From positions 1 through 64,000 of the forward strand of contig JAFZLK010000011.1 in the NCBI GenBank assembly GCA_017551515.1: a stretch of 64,000 nt of DNA. The letters are read 5' to 3'. This document shows positions 1 to 8,311 of this stretch, piece by piece. This stretch comes from Bacteroidales bacterium. Its GTDB lineage: Bacteria > Bacteroidota > Bacteroidia > Bacteroidales > ML635J-15. Each line of letters opens with the position of its first letter. Position 1 is the stretch's first letter. The notes under the pieces were generated by a model. The model saw only the letters and a list, made by a program, of their open reading frames with translations. It had not been told where the DNA came from and ran no database searches. Both the position numbers and the translations under genes were made by a program.

Positions 1-348
1 GAACAGCAAAATAAGTCTAATGAAATAAGAAAACTGAGTGTCATTATTTTTGTGAAGGCTAAAATGGAGTCGCTTGGATACGAATATTATATAGAGGAGG
101 GAAAAAACTCTCTCTCTCTTTACGTTAAACTATCTAATGTTAAAATGCTAAAGTTATCATTACCATATAGACGTTCCGTCGCGACAATACAGAAAAGACT
201 TTTACTAGTCGAAGAAACCTTTGCATCTATAAATAATGCATTTTACACATTAAACATAATTGGTGTAACTAACAGAACAAATGTTCTAAGGATATGTAAT
301 ATTAACAAACCCATTAAATGGATAAAAGCAACAACAGCAACATTATAA
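1..348 (+). CDS. C-terminal part of an unknown protein, cut by window edge
   Basis: The reading frame is open from base 1, so the gene begins upstream of the window; the first ATG inside (position 64) is internal. About 115 residues are visible. They align with the last ~110 residues of the next gene: both share a K-x-KMxSLGxEYYI stretch followed by MLKLSLPY and a run of hydrophobic helix near the end. This is therefore a tandem paralogue. I do not recognise the family. The last ~25 residues differ from the paralogue, so the 3' end may have drifted or been recombined. Confidence 0.6.
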   Translation, partial: EQQNKSNEIRKLSVIIFVKAKMESLGYEYYIEEGKNSLSLYVKLSNVKMLKLSLPYRRSVATIQKRLLLVEETFASINNAFYTLNIIGVTNRTNVLRICNINKPIKWIKATTATL

Positions 349-436
349 GTCTTGTGGCATTACAAAATGTTTTTAAGTCATAAATCCTGCGACAAGTTTT
401 GGCGCAACTTGCACTTTCCTTTGCCAGAAAAATGTT

Positions 437-1465
437 ATGGACATAAAGGAAGCAATCAAAAACATCGTATCCAGACCGTTTGAGATAGAAACTGTATTTT
501 ATGAGATAAAAATACATTCAATATTATCTGTTCATTTACGAGATAAGAATCTTAAACAACTGAAAGTAACCAACAAGAATGTAATAGATACGATAAAGAG
601 CCATATCCCCGAAGCCATAGTAAGCGATTTTGGCTATTATTACTGTTTAATAAAACTTGAGAATATTGATTTTTTGATTAGTAAATCTGGTCGGAAAAAA
701 TATATACGAGTTAAAGGAAAAATAGACTACTATATTAACAGCATTCCTAACCTTGTGGAATATATGCAGGATATCAACCGTCTTATGCCCGAATGGGAAA
801 AGGAATTTGCAGAAATGCTGGTGCAATACGCAAATGAAATCAAGAAAATGGAACGCAAATCCGTTTTAGAAGGTACGGAAATAAGATATATATTGAGTAA
901 TAGAATAAGATTACACCTTGGGGGATGTCGTGAAAATGTTGAGGGCGCATCTATTCTACGCAAAGCATTGTCCGAGACTGGCAAATCCTTTGAAAATATT
1001 TCAGTGCAAAGCGTCGGCGAGTGGTTTAAAATTATTATCAACGCAATGGACTCGGCAGAGACATACTTTCAAAATGTGGAAATTAATAGTGAACAGCTTG
1101 AGAAAATAGACAAAATGATACCTGCTTGGATTGAAGAGTTGTCCCAATGGAATTATGAGTATGAAAAAGAGAAAAAAGCAAAGGATTTAAGCAAATTAAG
1201 CCTTAATACACTGATTAAGCAAAAAATGAAATCGCTTGGTTGCGAATACTATATCAGGGAAAACAATAAAACAATGACGCTGTTCATAAAACTAGAAAAG
1301 ACAAGGATGCTAAAACTTTCATTGCCATACAAATCGATGGGAGTAATTGGAGAACGACTTGATATGATTGAGGATACAATCAAAGCCATAAACAATATTC
1401 ACAATGCCTTCCGAATAATCAACGAGGAGAGAGGCATAAACTGGGAAAGGGAAACTCAACAATGA
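437..1465 (+). CDS. Unknown 342-residue protein, paralogue of the upstream gene
   Basis: Intact gene with an ATG start. It has no signal peptide and no clear transmembrane segment, and its middle and C-terminal parts are rich in charged residues, so it is probably cytoplasmic. The C-terminal ~100 residues (KMKSLGCEYYI ... MLKLSLPY) repeat the sequence of the truncated gene before it. The stop overlaps the start of the metallopeptidase gene (ATGA), which implies translational coupling. YgjP-like peptidases are often found beside type I restriction-modification genes, so an accessory or defence island extending upstream is possible, but nothing in this protein proves it. Confidence 0.65.
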   Translation: MDIKEAIKNIVSRPFEIETVFYEIKIHSILSVHLRDKNLKQLKVTNKNVIDTIKSHIPEAIVSDFGYYYCLIKLENIDFLISKSGRKKYIRVKGKIDYYINSIPNLVEYMQDINRLMPEWEKEFAEMLVQYANEIKKMERKSVLEGTEIRYILSNRIRLHLGGCRENVEGASILRKALSETGKSFENISVQSVGEWFKIIINAMDSAETYFQNVEINSEQLEKIDKMIPAWIEELSQWNYEYEKEKKAKDLSKLSLNTLIKQKMKSLGCEYYIRENNKTMTLFIKLEKTRMLKLSLPYKSMGVIGERLDMIEDTIKAINNIHNAFRIINEERGINWERETQQ

Positions 1466-1836
1466 AAACAGCAGAAGAATATCAGACACTTAATCCCGTG
1501 TTCGAGGATTGCTGGAATAAGTTTTCGGCGGAATTTCCACATATACCGCATCCAATAATGCGCATAGGCAAGAACAAGAAAACTTGGGGGTTATGTTATG
1601 GTTGCTCTCCTGCAAAAATTAGTCTAAGCAGGGCACTGGCTAAGATGCCATTGGCATTTCAGCAGCATGTGATTTTTCACGAACTATGCCACATCATCTA
1701 CCCCAACCATCGTCGTGAGTTCTACGACCTTCTCGACCGCTTCGACCCAACACACAAAAAACAGCACGACCGCACAAACGAGCGACTTGCAAGGATGGAG
1801 GAAATGAGGAAGAAAGTGATGGAAGGAATGGAATAA
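1462..1836 (+). CDS. YgjP/SprT-like M48-type metallopeptidase
   Basis: A 124-residue protein with a zincin motif, HELCH, at about residues 73-77, followed by NH and a phenylalanine-rich segment (YPNHRREFYDLL). This matches the HExxH...NH pattern of the YgjP-like (DUF45) metallopeptidases; the two His and the downstream His would bind zinc and Glu is the catalytic base. It is shorter than typical family members (about 200-240 residues) and contains mainly the catalytic half. The start overlaps the preceding stop by four bases, so the two are one operon. Substrate unknown. Confidence 0.75.
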   Translation: MKTAEEYQTLNPVFEDCWNKFSAEFPHIPHPIMRIGKNKKTWGLCYGCSPAKISLSRALAKMPLAFQQHVIFHELCHIIYPNHRREFYDLLDRFDPTHKKQHDRTNERLARMEEMRKKVMEGME

Positions 1837-1898
1837 TATGTTGGATAATTGAGTAAAAAAGAGTAAATTTGCAGAGTATTATATAAAAACATACTGAT

Positions 1899-2588
1899 AT
1901 GGAAGATTATAACATTTTCGAAGTATTGAAATTAGAAAGAAAAGAAACCATTCACTCCGCGATGATTGCTGCAATAGTCGCGCAAGATGAAATATGCAGA
2001 GAATCTTTTTTTAGAATGCTTAAAACGAAAGGCTATGAAGAACAGATTGAAAAATTACAAAGCAGTATTGATTACGATGATGTTGACCATAAATGGATTG
2101 ATACAGAAGTTAATTTAAAAGAATATGTATATAGAAACGAGGAAAAAATGCTGGTAAATAGAGGACGTGCCGATATTTGGGTTGGGACGAACTCAGAAGA
2201 CTATACCCCCAAATATAGGTTGATAATTGAAAACAAGATAGATGCAGACAATCAGGATCATCAACTCCGACGCTATTACAGATACCTTACAGGTATTTCT
2301 TCTAAAGATACTGATAACAAAAGAGAGTTTGCTGGTCTTTTTTTCTTATGCATTAATGGAGATGATGACGATAAAGCTAAAGCTGCCGAATCTGCAAAAA
2401 AATATCCTACAGAAAGTAAAGACATCAATGGAGAAGAACGACCAAATACAGATTATAAAATAATAACCTATAGTGACATTAAATTATGGCTTGAAAAGAT
2501 TATCAACGACTATAATACAAAAGAAGGAAACTTTAAAGAAGCTGTAAAACAATATAAAAAGATGATAGAAGAAAAAGTTTTGAAGTGA
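1899..2588 (+). CDS. PD-(D/E)XK nuclease superfamily protein
   Basis: A 229-residue protein with the layout of the PDDEXK_4 group: an N-terminal helical part, then an R-x-RADIWV strand and a LIIENKID strand at about residues 88-120, giving the Asp...Glu-x-Lys catalytic set, followed by DNQDHQLRRYYRYL, a conserved helix in this group. The second half has a FFLCINGDDDD strand. Such proteins are usually standalone accessory genes thought to act on nucleic acids. It follows the metallopeptidase gene after 62 bp and is probably in the same accessory block. Confidence 0.75.
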   Translation: MEDYNIFEVLKLERKETIHSAMIAAIVAQDEICRESFFRMLKTKGYEEQIEKLQSSIDYDDVDHKWIDTEVNLKEYVYRNEEKMLVNRGRADIWVGTNSEDYTPKYRLIIENKIDADNQDHQLRRYYRYLTGISSKDTDNKREFAGLFFLCINGDDDDKAKAAESAKKYPTESKDINGEERPNTDYKIITYSDIKLWLEKIINDYNTKEGNFKEAVKQYKKMIEEKVLK

Positions 2589-2681
2589 AAAGTGTTATAC
2601 AAAATTGAATTATAGTTGTATTATTGGTGGTTCTACAGATAACAACAATCCCAATAGAATAAACTCTTAACTTTCCCGTCC

Positions 2682-2699
2682 TCCCCAGCGGGGATTTTT
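2682..2699 (+). terminator. Small hairpin terminator
   Basis: TCCCC-AGC-GGGGA stem-loop followed by five T. It is positioned after the PD-(D/E)XK gene. The stem is only 5 bp, so strength is uncertain. Confidence 0.5.
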
Positions 2700-2710
2700 A
2701 TTCTCTACTC

Positions 2711-2790
2711 TTCATAAAATGTGTAAATTATCGTCCTAAATGGTTCATAAAACGTGTAAAATCACAACCAAAAACCTTCATAAAATGTGA
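2711..2790 (+). repeat. 33-bp-period array, 3' side of ATPase locus A
   Basis: Three copies of TTCATAAAATGTGTAAA-like sequence start at 2711, 2744 and 2777, i.e. at exactly 33-bp steps; only the 14-17 bp core is conserved. The array lies just beyond the stop codon of the minus-strand DUF4143 ATPase gene and points towards it, in inverted orientation to the array on the gene's 5' side. Confidence 0.75.
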
Positions 2791-2840
2791 TGGAGCGTTA
2801 ATTATAAACGATTTAGAAAGAATATTGATATTCATATAAA

Positions 2841-4181
2841 TCAATATTTTCTCAGCAGAAATCCCATGTACAACGGCAATGTCAAGACTTTTCCATCTCG
2901 TCCGACATTGTAGTCGCCCAATTTTATCGCATTATAGACATGATACTTTTCCGGATGAGCCAATACCGTCTTCATGCTTTTCGCATTGCCCGAATTTGCC
3001 TTGACTTCCAGCAAAGTACACTCTCCGCCGTAACGCATCACAAAGTCGATTTCCAAACCCGAATCCTTGTGAAAATAATACAGTTTCCGCCCCATTTTTC
3101 CCATTATGTCGGCTACCAGATTCTCGAATATTGCGCCTTTGTACCCATATAAGTTCCCCTGCAAGACATCCAACTGCGTACCAGCCTCCAACATACTTAT
3201 AAACAAGCCTGTATCAGCCATATACACCTTGAAGACATCTTTCTCGGCATTGCCATCCAACGGCAGTTCTGTTATTGACAAATTATAGCAACGGTTTATT
3301 ATTCCAGCATCCTCTATCCACTGCAAACTGCCCATAAACATATCCGCCCTGCCCTTTTTTCTCACCAGCGAATATTGGAACTTCTTGTTTTCCTTGCTCA
3401 ACTGCATTGGAATCGACTCAAAGCACTCGTGAATAACGGATTTGTCCTTCTTATCGGCATACTTTACCATATCGTCGGAATATCCGCGTAATATATCTTT
3501 CTGCTTACGCAAAACCTTCGACATGTCTTTCGTTTCAATAAAAGTCTTTACAGCCTCGGGCATGCCACCTACAACCACATACTGCAACAGCAACTGCCTG
3601 AATCTATGATGCAAAGGCAACGGAACAGGAGTTTCTGCGTCAAAATATTCTTGAATTTTTGCGATATGCGTGTCGTCTATGCCGTTCGCCCACAGAAACT
3701 CCTCAAAGTCCATCGGATACATCAACAAAGAAGTCTCATAACCAACTGGAACAGCCCTCATTTCGTCAAGATTGCGATACCCCCTCATGCCCAGCAACGA
3801 ACCAGTACAAATCACATCGTAGCGACCGTCAATACAGAAAAACTTCAAGGCTGTCCTTGCATTCGGGCACTCCTGAATCTCGTCCAACACCAAACAAGTA
3901 TTGTCAGGTTCAAACTTCGCTTTCAACGACTCATGCGAAGACATATACATCACCATGTCATCAACATCCAGCGAACCCGAAAAAAAATCTGCATATTCTG
4001 GTTTGCGGAAAAAATCCAAGTAAACAACATTCTTGTAGTTCTCCTGAGCAAATTCCAATACGGAAAATGTCTTTCCACACTGGCGGCATCCTCGCACGAC
4101 AATAGGCTTATGGTCTGGCGTGTTTTTCCACTCCAACAGCTCCTGAATTATTTTGCGCTTCATCAACGACATAAAAAACAT
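2841..4181 (-). CDS. Orphan AAA ATPase with DUF4143 domain (locus A)
   Basis: A 446-residue protein. The Walker A motif GCRQCGKT is at residues 31-38 and Walker B LVLDEIQ at 97-103, followed by the CTGSLLG sensor segment typical of the AAA_14/DUF4143 family. The C-terminal third carries EIDFV...LLEVK (about 380-394), the Asp...Glu-x-Lys pattern of a restriction-endonuclease-like fold, as is usual in DUF4143. The start at 4181 is favoured because a promoter (-7 box at 4205-4198) leaves a leader of about 10 nt; ATGs at 4172 and 4163 are alternatives. The gene stands alone, bracketed by 33-bp-period repeat arrays. The cellular role of this family is not established. Confidence 0.85.
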   Translation of the reverse strand: MFFMSLMKRKIIQELLEWKNTPDHKPIVVRGCRQCGKTFSVLEFAQENYKNVVYLDFFRKPEYADFFSGSLDVDDMVMYMSSHESLKAKFEPDNTCLVLDEIQECPNARTALKFFCIDGRYDVICTGSLLGMRGYRNLDEMRAVPVGYETSLLMYPMDFEEFLWANGIDDTHIAKIQEYFDAETPVPLPLHHRFRQLLLQYVVVGGMPEAVKTFIETKDMSKVLRKQKDILRGYSDDMVKYADKKDKSVIHECFESIPMQLSKENKKFQYSLVRKKGRADMFMGSLQWIEDAGIINRCYNLSITELPLDGNAEKDVFKVYMADTGLFISMLEAGTQLDVLQGNLYGYKGAIFENLVADIMGKMGRKLYYFHKDSGLEIDFVMRYGGECTLLEVKANSGNAKSMKTVLAHPEKYHVYNAIKLGDYNVGRDGKVLTLPLYMGFLLRKY

Positions 4182-4197
4182 CTTTTTGTTTCAATCG

Positions 4198-4228
4198 CAA
4201 AAATACGATATTTAAAATTATCAGCAAA
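4198..4228 (-). promoter_or_regulatory. Promoter of ATPase gene A
   Basis: Read on the minus strand: TTTG at 4228-4225 (-33 element), exactly 19 bp, then TATTTTTG at 4205-4198 (-7 element). This is the Bacteroidota sigma factor consensus. It fixes the ATPase start at 4181. Confidence 0.7.
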
Positions 4229-4307
4229 TTTTTCTTTAGTATTTTTTTTATCAATATTTACTAAAAATCACAAACTAATAATTAACAAATAATTACATTA
4301 ATTTTTA

Positions 4308-4461
4308 ACACTTTTTCAAACGACTTTTTAAGCAAATTGCACACTTTTTAAAACGACTTTTTAAACAAAATACACACTTTTTAAAACGACTTTTTAAACA
4401 AAATACGCACTTTTTCAAACGACTTTTTAAACAAAATACACACTTTTTCAAGCGACTTTTT
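4308..4461 (-). repeat. 33-bp-period tandem array, 5' side of ATPase locus A
   Basis: Five tandem units begin at 4308, 4341, 4374, 4407 and 4440, an exact 33-bp period with almost the whole unit conserved. On the plus strand each unit reads ACACTTTTT, then CGACTTTTTAA, then an A-rich joint. On the minus strand the core is GAAAAAGTGT, which matches the core of the array at ATPase locus B. The array lies about 80 bp upstream of the -33 element of the ATPase gene. A Cys/Lys-rich reading frame across it is a by-product of the period being a multiple of three. Confidence 0.85.
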
Positions 4462-4559
4462 GTATTATTGCCCACCAAACACAACGAACAACCATCACAC
4501 ACTTCTCTCCGAGAACCCAAGGTTACATACAATCATTTTTTGTATTTCACAATTTTCCC

Positions 4560-4590
4560 TTTGCATTTCCATCCCAATCCATTATATTTG
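4560..4590 (+). promoter_or_regulatory. Promoter for the BspA-like gene leader
   Basis: TTTG at 4560-4563, 19 bp spacer, TATATTTG at 4583-4590: a full match to the Bacteroidota -33/-7 arrangement. Transcription from about 4597 would give the BspA-like gene a leader of about 355 nt that contains the structured element described next. Confidence 0.65.
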
Positions 4591-4698
4591 CCCTGAAATT
4601 GATAACGAATTGTCTAACCGTAAAAACAATTGCCCATGACATAGAAAACCGACATAACACATTGATATTAAAATAAAAAAGCGTTTTTGCTTTTATTC

Positions 4699-4842
4699 TT
4701 GACTTGGAATCTCGCAAATTTTAAGTACAACAAGAGGAAAGTGAAAATGCTCGCGGTTTTTCCGTGGGCTTTTCTTATTTGTTGTACGGGTATGCGAGAA
4801 CCTCAAGTCAGATAAGAGTATTAATCGAAAGCCCACTTTTTT
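4699..4842 (+). promoter_or_regulatory. Structured leader with competing terminator
   Basis: The region folds as a long rod. The outer arms are TTGACTTGG/CTCGCA (4699-4716) against TGCGAG/CCTCAAGTCA (4793-4810); the next arms are TACAACAA (4726-4733) against TTGTTGTA (4779-4786); the apical hairpin is GCTCGCGG (4749-4756) against CCGTGGGC (4762-4769). A second pairing is possible: GTGGGCTTTTC (4764-4774) with GAAAGCCCAC (4827-4836), followed by TTTTTT. The two folds share GTGGGC, so they exclude each other, as in an attenuator or riboswitch. An independent small RNA (6S-like rod) is the alternative. No known riboswitch class was recognised. Confidence 0.55.
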
Positions 4843-4951
4843 ATTTGTGTATATTGGAAACTGCTGATTTGGGGCTTGCAGCAAAAATTTATGGGAGTTG
4901 TTTGCCGAAAATCCCTTAAAGAGTAGGCAGAATATTAAAATTTTAAATTAT

Positions 4952-7774
4952 ATGAAAAAAATATTTTTAATATTGATTTGTGCTGTTTTATGCAGCGTTT
5001 CCGCATTCTCGAGTGTTGAATATTTCGTATATGATGGAATGGGAAGAGGAAAACCTCTTTTTTATTCTGTTGATGATAATGACGTATATACACTCTTAAG
5101 TCCAAATTGGTGTTATTCCCATTGGCCAGGATATGATGATACTCTCAGTAATTATGGCTGTTATTCTGATGATTATTGTTATTGGGGTGACGTCGTATTA
5201 CCAGAGGGGACCAATGTAATTTCTGATGGAGCATTCACTGATCATCATGGCGGATACCTTAATACTTATACTAATTATTTGTTGACAACGGTAACAATTC
5301 CAAGTTCTGTGACGAATATTGGTGCTGGCGCATTTGACAAATGTGACAACCTTACAGCAATATATTACACAGGCGATGTGAAAGGCTGGTGTGATATAAC
5401 ATACGGCGACAACCCTCTTTGGGATACATATAATTTTGATGCATCGGCACGTCCTCTTTACTATGCGGGCAATTTGTACATAAACGGTGAACTTGTAACC
5501 GATTTGGTAATACCGAATACTGTGACCGAAATAAAGGCCGCTACTTTTTATGGTGCAACCTGCCTCACATCGGTAACGATTCCTAATTCGGTTACGACCA
5601 TTGGTCCTAAAGCGTTTGGTTGTTGCAGTAATTTGACAGATATGACAATCCCTTTTGTCGGACGCAGTGCAAATGAAACTACAGGTTCTGTTACTACATT
5701 CGGATATTTGTTTTCATCAGGGACTGAAAGTTTCGATGGAGCAGTAACTGTTACAAATCCACAAGCTACTTATATTCAAAAGGTCCCTGGTGACTTGAGA
5801 AATATTACGGTAACTGGTGGAAATTTGCTGGAATCGTCTTTCAATGGATATAATATGCTAACATCGGTGACAATTACCAATTCGGGTCCAGATATTGGCG
5901 AAAAAGCATTTTACGAATGTACAGGCTTGACATCCATTACACTTCCTAGTTCGGTTACAAGCATTGGCGAAAATGCGTTTTACAATTGCAATGCTCTAAA
6001 TAAAGTGAATTATACGGGAAGCATTGCTCAATGGTGCGGAATAGATTTTTATGAACAGCCTTTAGACTATGCACATAACCTGTATATTGATGACAACCTT
6101 GTTTCTAATCTGGTTATTCCAGACGGAGTAACTAATATAAAGATGAATGCTTTTTCTGGTGCGTCATGTCTTATGTCGGTTACATTTTCCAATTCTGTTG
6201 AAAATATTGGAGATTGGGCATTTTGGGAGTGTTCTGGTCTTACGGATGTTACAATTCCCAGTTCAGTTACGAGCATAGGCACTCAAGCATTTCAAAATTG
6301 TAGAGGTCTGACATCGCTTACAATTTCTAATTCTGTTCCAAGCATTAGCATTGGACCAAAAGCTTTTGCATATTGCACTAGCTTGACAACTGTCAATTTT
6401 AATGCGGCTAATTGCACAGCCTATGGAAGTTCCAATTATCCTGTTTTTGGTAATTGCAGTTCTTCGGCAACCTTGAATATAGGTAGTAATGTGACAGTGA
6501 TTCCAAGTTCTTTATTTAATGATTGGACAGGTCTTGCAAGAGTAAATATCCCCAATTCGGTTACGAGTATTGAAGAAAATGCATTTTACAATTGCACCGG
6601 TATGAATAGGGTAAATTACGCAGGAAGCATTACACAGTGGTGCGGAATAGATTTTTATGACCAGCCTTTGGATCATGCACATAACCTGTATGTAAACAAC
6701 AGCCTTGTTACTAATTTGGTTATTCCAGAAGAAGTAACTGCCATAAAAATGAATGCTTTTTCAGGTGCGACATGCATTACATCGGTTACAATTTCTAATT
6801 CTGTTGAAAGTATTGGAAATTGGGCATTCTTTTATTGTAGTGGTATTACAAATGTAACGATTCCTAGTTCGGTAACAAGCATTGGTGGCGAGACGTTTTC
6901 TTATTGCAGTGGATTGTCATCGGTTACAATCCCAAATTCTGTTACAAGTATTGGCGGTAGTGCTTTTAGTTATTGCACAGGATTGGCAACTGTTAATTTC
7001 AACGCAGCCAACTGCACAAGCATGGGAAGTTCAAGCTATCCGGTATTCAAAAACTGTAGTTTGTTTTCTACTTTGAATATTGGCGAAAATGTAACTATCA
7101 TACCCGACAATGCTTTCAAGAATTGCACATTGTTAGCCAGTATAGTCAGCGAAGCTAATAATCCGCCAGCATTATATACGACTTCCTTTGATTCGGGTCT
7201 TTCTCCAATGACACCTGTGATAGTGCCTTGCGGTACTGTAGCCGATTATGAGAGATATTGGACGTATTTCAGAAATATACAGCAAAGAGCAGATTGTGGC
7301 AGCGAGACATCATATACAATTAATGTAACTTCGGAAAATCCAAACTATGGAACGGTAACAGGCGGTGGTACATACACCGAAGGTTCGGTAGTAACTATTA
7401 CAGCCATAGCAAACGATGGTTACGAATTTGCTTGGTGGAACGACGGAAACACCAGCAATCCGCGACAGATAACCGTTATTGGCAATGCAAATTACATTGC
7501 TACATTCATTCCTATGAGTGGCATTGATGAAGAGATAAATTCTGAAATCGCCCTCTTCCCCAATCCAACAAGCGACATCCTAAACATCACATCATCCGAA
7601 ACAATTTCGGAAATCGAGATTGTAAACGTGATGGGTCAGGTGGTAAGGCACATCGAGGTAAATAGCGATAATGCGGTTTGCGATGTGGAAGAATTGCCGA
7701 ATGGTTTTTATGTTGTTAGAATACACGGAACGGACACGGCATCGGTTATTCAGAAAAAATTCATCAAGGAATAA
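4952..7774 (+). CDS. BspA-like leucine-rich-repeat protein, T9SS cargo
   Basis: A 940-residue secreted protein. It has a signal peptide (MKKIFLILICAVLCSVSA), then many LRR_5/BspA-type repeats of the form SVTIPNSVTSIGxxAFxxC from about residue 60 to 760, an InlB-type bacterial repeat (YGTVTGGGTYTEGS ... YEFAWW) at about 790-860, and a T9SS type A sorting tail beginning FPNPTSDILNI and ending QKKFIKE. The family mediates adhesion at the cell surface. The start is ATG 4952, because upstream in-frame codons lack a signal peptide. The gene follows a strong promoter and a long structured leader. Internal blocks around 5990-6480 and 6590-7080 are near-duplicates of each other (the NYTGSIAQWCGIDFY blocks). 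Confidence 0.9.
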   Translation: MKKIFLILICAVLCSVSAFSSVEYFVYDGMGRGKPLFYSVDDNDVYTLLSPNWCYSHWPGYDDTLSNYGCYSDDYCYWGDVVLPEGTNVISDGAFTDHHGGYLNTYTNYLLTTVTIPSSVTNIGAGAFDKCDNLTAIYYTGDVKGWCDITYGDNPLWDTYNFDASARPLYYAGNLYINGELVTDLVIPNTVTEIKAATFYGATCLTSVTIPNSVTTIGPKAFGCCSNLTDMTIPFVGRSANETTGSVTTFGYLFSSGTESFDGAVTVTNPQATYIQKVPGDLRNITVTGGNLLESSFNGYNMLTSVTITNSGPDIGEKAFYECTGLTSITLPSSVTSIGENAFYNCNALNKVNYTGSIAQWCGIDFYEQPLDYAHNLYIDDNLVSNLVIPDGVTNIKMNAFSGASCLMSVTFSNSVENIGDWAFWECSGLTDVTIPSSVTSIGTQAFQNCRGLTSLTISNSVPSISIGPKAFAYCTSLTTVNFNAANCTAYGSSNYPVFGNCSSSATLNIGSNVTVIPSSLFNDWTGLARVNIPNSVTSIEENAFYNCTGMNRVNYAGSITQWCGIDFYDQPLDHAHNLYVNNSLVTNLVIPEEVTAIKMNAFSGATCITSVTISNSVESIGNWAFFYCSGITNVTIPSSVTSIGGETFSYCSGLSSVTIPNSVTSIGGSAFSYCTGLATVNFNAANCTSMGSSSYPVFKNCSLFSTLNIGENVTIIPDNAFKNCTLLASIVSEANNPPALYTTSFDSGLSPMTPVIVPCGTVADYERYWTYFRNIQQRADCGSETSYTINVTSENPNYGTVTGGGTYTEGSVVTITAIANDGYEFAWWNDGNTSNPRQITVIGNANYIATFIPMSGIDEEINSEIALFPNPTSDILNITSSETISEIEIVNVMGQVVRHIEVNSDNAVCDVEELPNGFYVVRIHGTDTASVIQKKFIKE

Positions 7775-7794
7775 ACGTAATTTTTGTGAAATAT

Positions 7795-7825
7795 TGTAGG
7801 GGTAGGTTTCAAACCTGCCCCTACA
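7795..7825. repeat. 31-bp palindrome
   Basis: TGTAGGGGTAGGTTT, one base, then its complement with one G:T exception. The short T-poor flank makes it a weak terminator. It resembles the dispersed intergenic palindromes seen in many bacterial genomes. Confidence 0.6.
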
Positions 7826-7837
7826 ATAAAAAATAGA

Positions 7838-7870
7838 AAAGGGATTGTCAACAATGGCAGTCCCTTTCAT
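7838..7870 (+). terminator. Terminator-like hairpin after the BspA-like gene
   Basis: AAAGGGATTGTCA pairs with TGGCAGTCCCTTT around a short loop, followed by a T-rich stretch. It lies downstream of the BspA-like gene. Confidence 0.5.
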
Positions 7871-7874
7871 TTTC

Positions 7875-7942
7875 AAAAATTACATTTGAAATTTCCCCCT
7901 TTCAACATCTATTTTTTTTTGTCAAAAATTTCAGAAATGACA
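7875..7942 (+). repeat. Decayed copy of the LOG-gene promoter and start
   Basis: About 68 bp here match the 8643-8711 region, which is the promoter and first codons of the LOG gene, with around 88% identity by eye (shared blocks CATTTGAAATTTC, TTTCAACATCTATT, GTCAAAAATTT, AAATGACA). In this copy the ATG at 7937 opens only 26 codons. The two copies are direct repeats enclosing the toxin-antitoxin remnant. Confidence 0.7.
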
Positions 7943-7994
7943 GAGCCTTGTTCTTTCTGCGAGACATTCTTAAGCAAAAGAAACCATGAAAATA

Positions 7995-8026
7995 TTTGGC
8001 AGAATAGAAGCAAATAACTACCTTTG
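7995..8026 (+). promoter_or_regulatory. Promoter of the antitoxin gene
   Basis: TTTG at 7995-7998, 20 bp spacer, TACCTTTG at 8019-8026. It leads into the antitoxin ATG at 8069. Confidence 0.6.
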
Positions 8027-8068
8027 CATTTAGAAATCATTCAATTTGTTAATTACAAAACAATAATT

Positions 8069-8311
8069 ATGGAAGTTACGGCAAAGAGAAAGGCAAACTT
8101 TACACCAGCGCAGATAGAGGTGCTTAACGCAGTTGCCCATTTACGCACAGAGGAAGAAATTATTGGGTTGCGACAGGCTATCTCCAACTATTTCTTCGAC
8201 TTGGTTGACAAAGAGATGGATAAATTATGGGAATCTGGCGAATGGAACGAACAGACACTCGAAGAACTCAAACACTCACATTATAGAACGCCCTACAAAA
8301 GCGAGCAATGA
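8069..8311 (+). CDS. Antitoxin-like protein of a PIN-type TA pair
   Basis: An 80-residue acidic protein starting MEVTAKRKANFTPAQ; the ATG at 8069 is preferred over the in-frame TTG at 8024, which lies inside the -7 promoter box. It is helical, with LRTEEEIIGLRQAIS and a C-terminal TLEELKHSHYRTPYKS segment like antitoxins encoded directly upstream of COG1569 PIN toxins in Bacteroides relatives. The partner reading frame downstream overlaps its stop and is N-terminally deleted, so this antitoxin appears to be an orphan with its own promoter. Confidence 0.65.
   Translation: MEVTAKRKANFTPAQIEVLNAVAHLRTEEEIIGLRQAISNYFFDLVDKEMDKLWESGEWNEQTLEELKHSHYRTPYKSEQ

Noticed and set aside
3606..4292. Long plus-strand frame opposite ATPase gene A
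   Set aside because: It is antisense to a well-supported ATPase gene and has no protein-like features.
4308..4461. CRISPR array
   Set aside because: Units are contiguous with almost the whole 33 bp conserved and no unique spacers; no cas genes are present. The arrays at 2711-2790 and 26069-26184 fail for the same reason.
4305..4532. Minus-strand 75-codon frame with five Lys/Cys-rich tandem repeats
   Set aside because: It is produced by the 33-bp tandem DNA array, whose period is a multiple of three, so every frame repeats. No promoter, leader or homology supports translation.
4693..4884. Small minus-strand frame upstream of the BspA-like gene
   Set aside because: The region is better explained as a structured leader; the frame spans the hairpin arms and has no homology.
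7937..8017. 26-codon frame starting MTEPCSFCETF
   Set aside because: It is the decayed copy of the LOG gene start next to a duplicated promoter; no further LOG homology follows.
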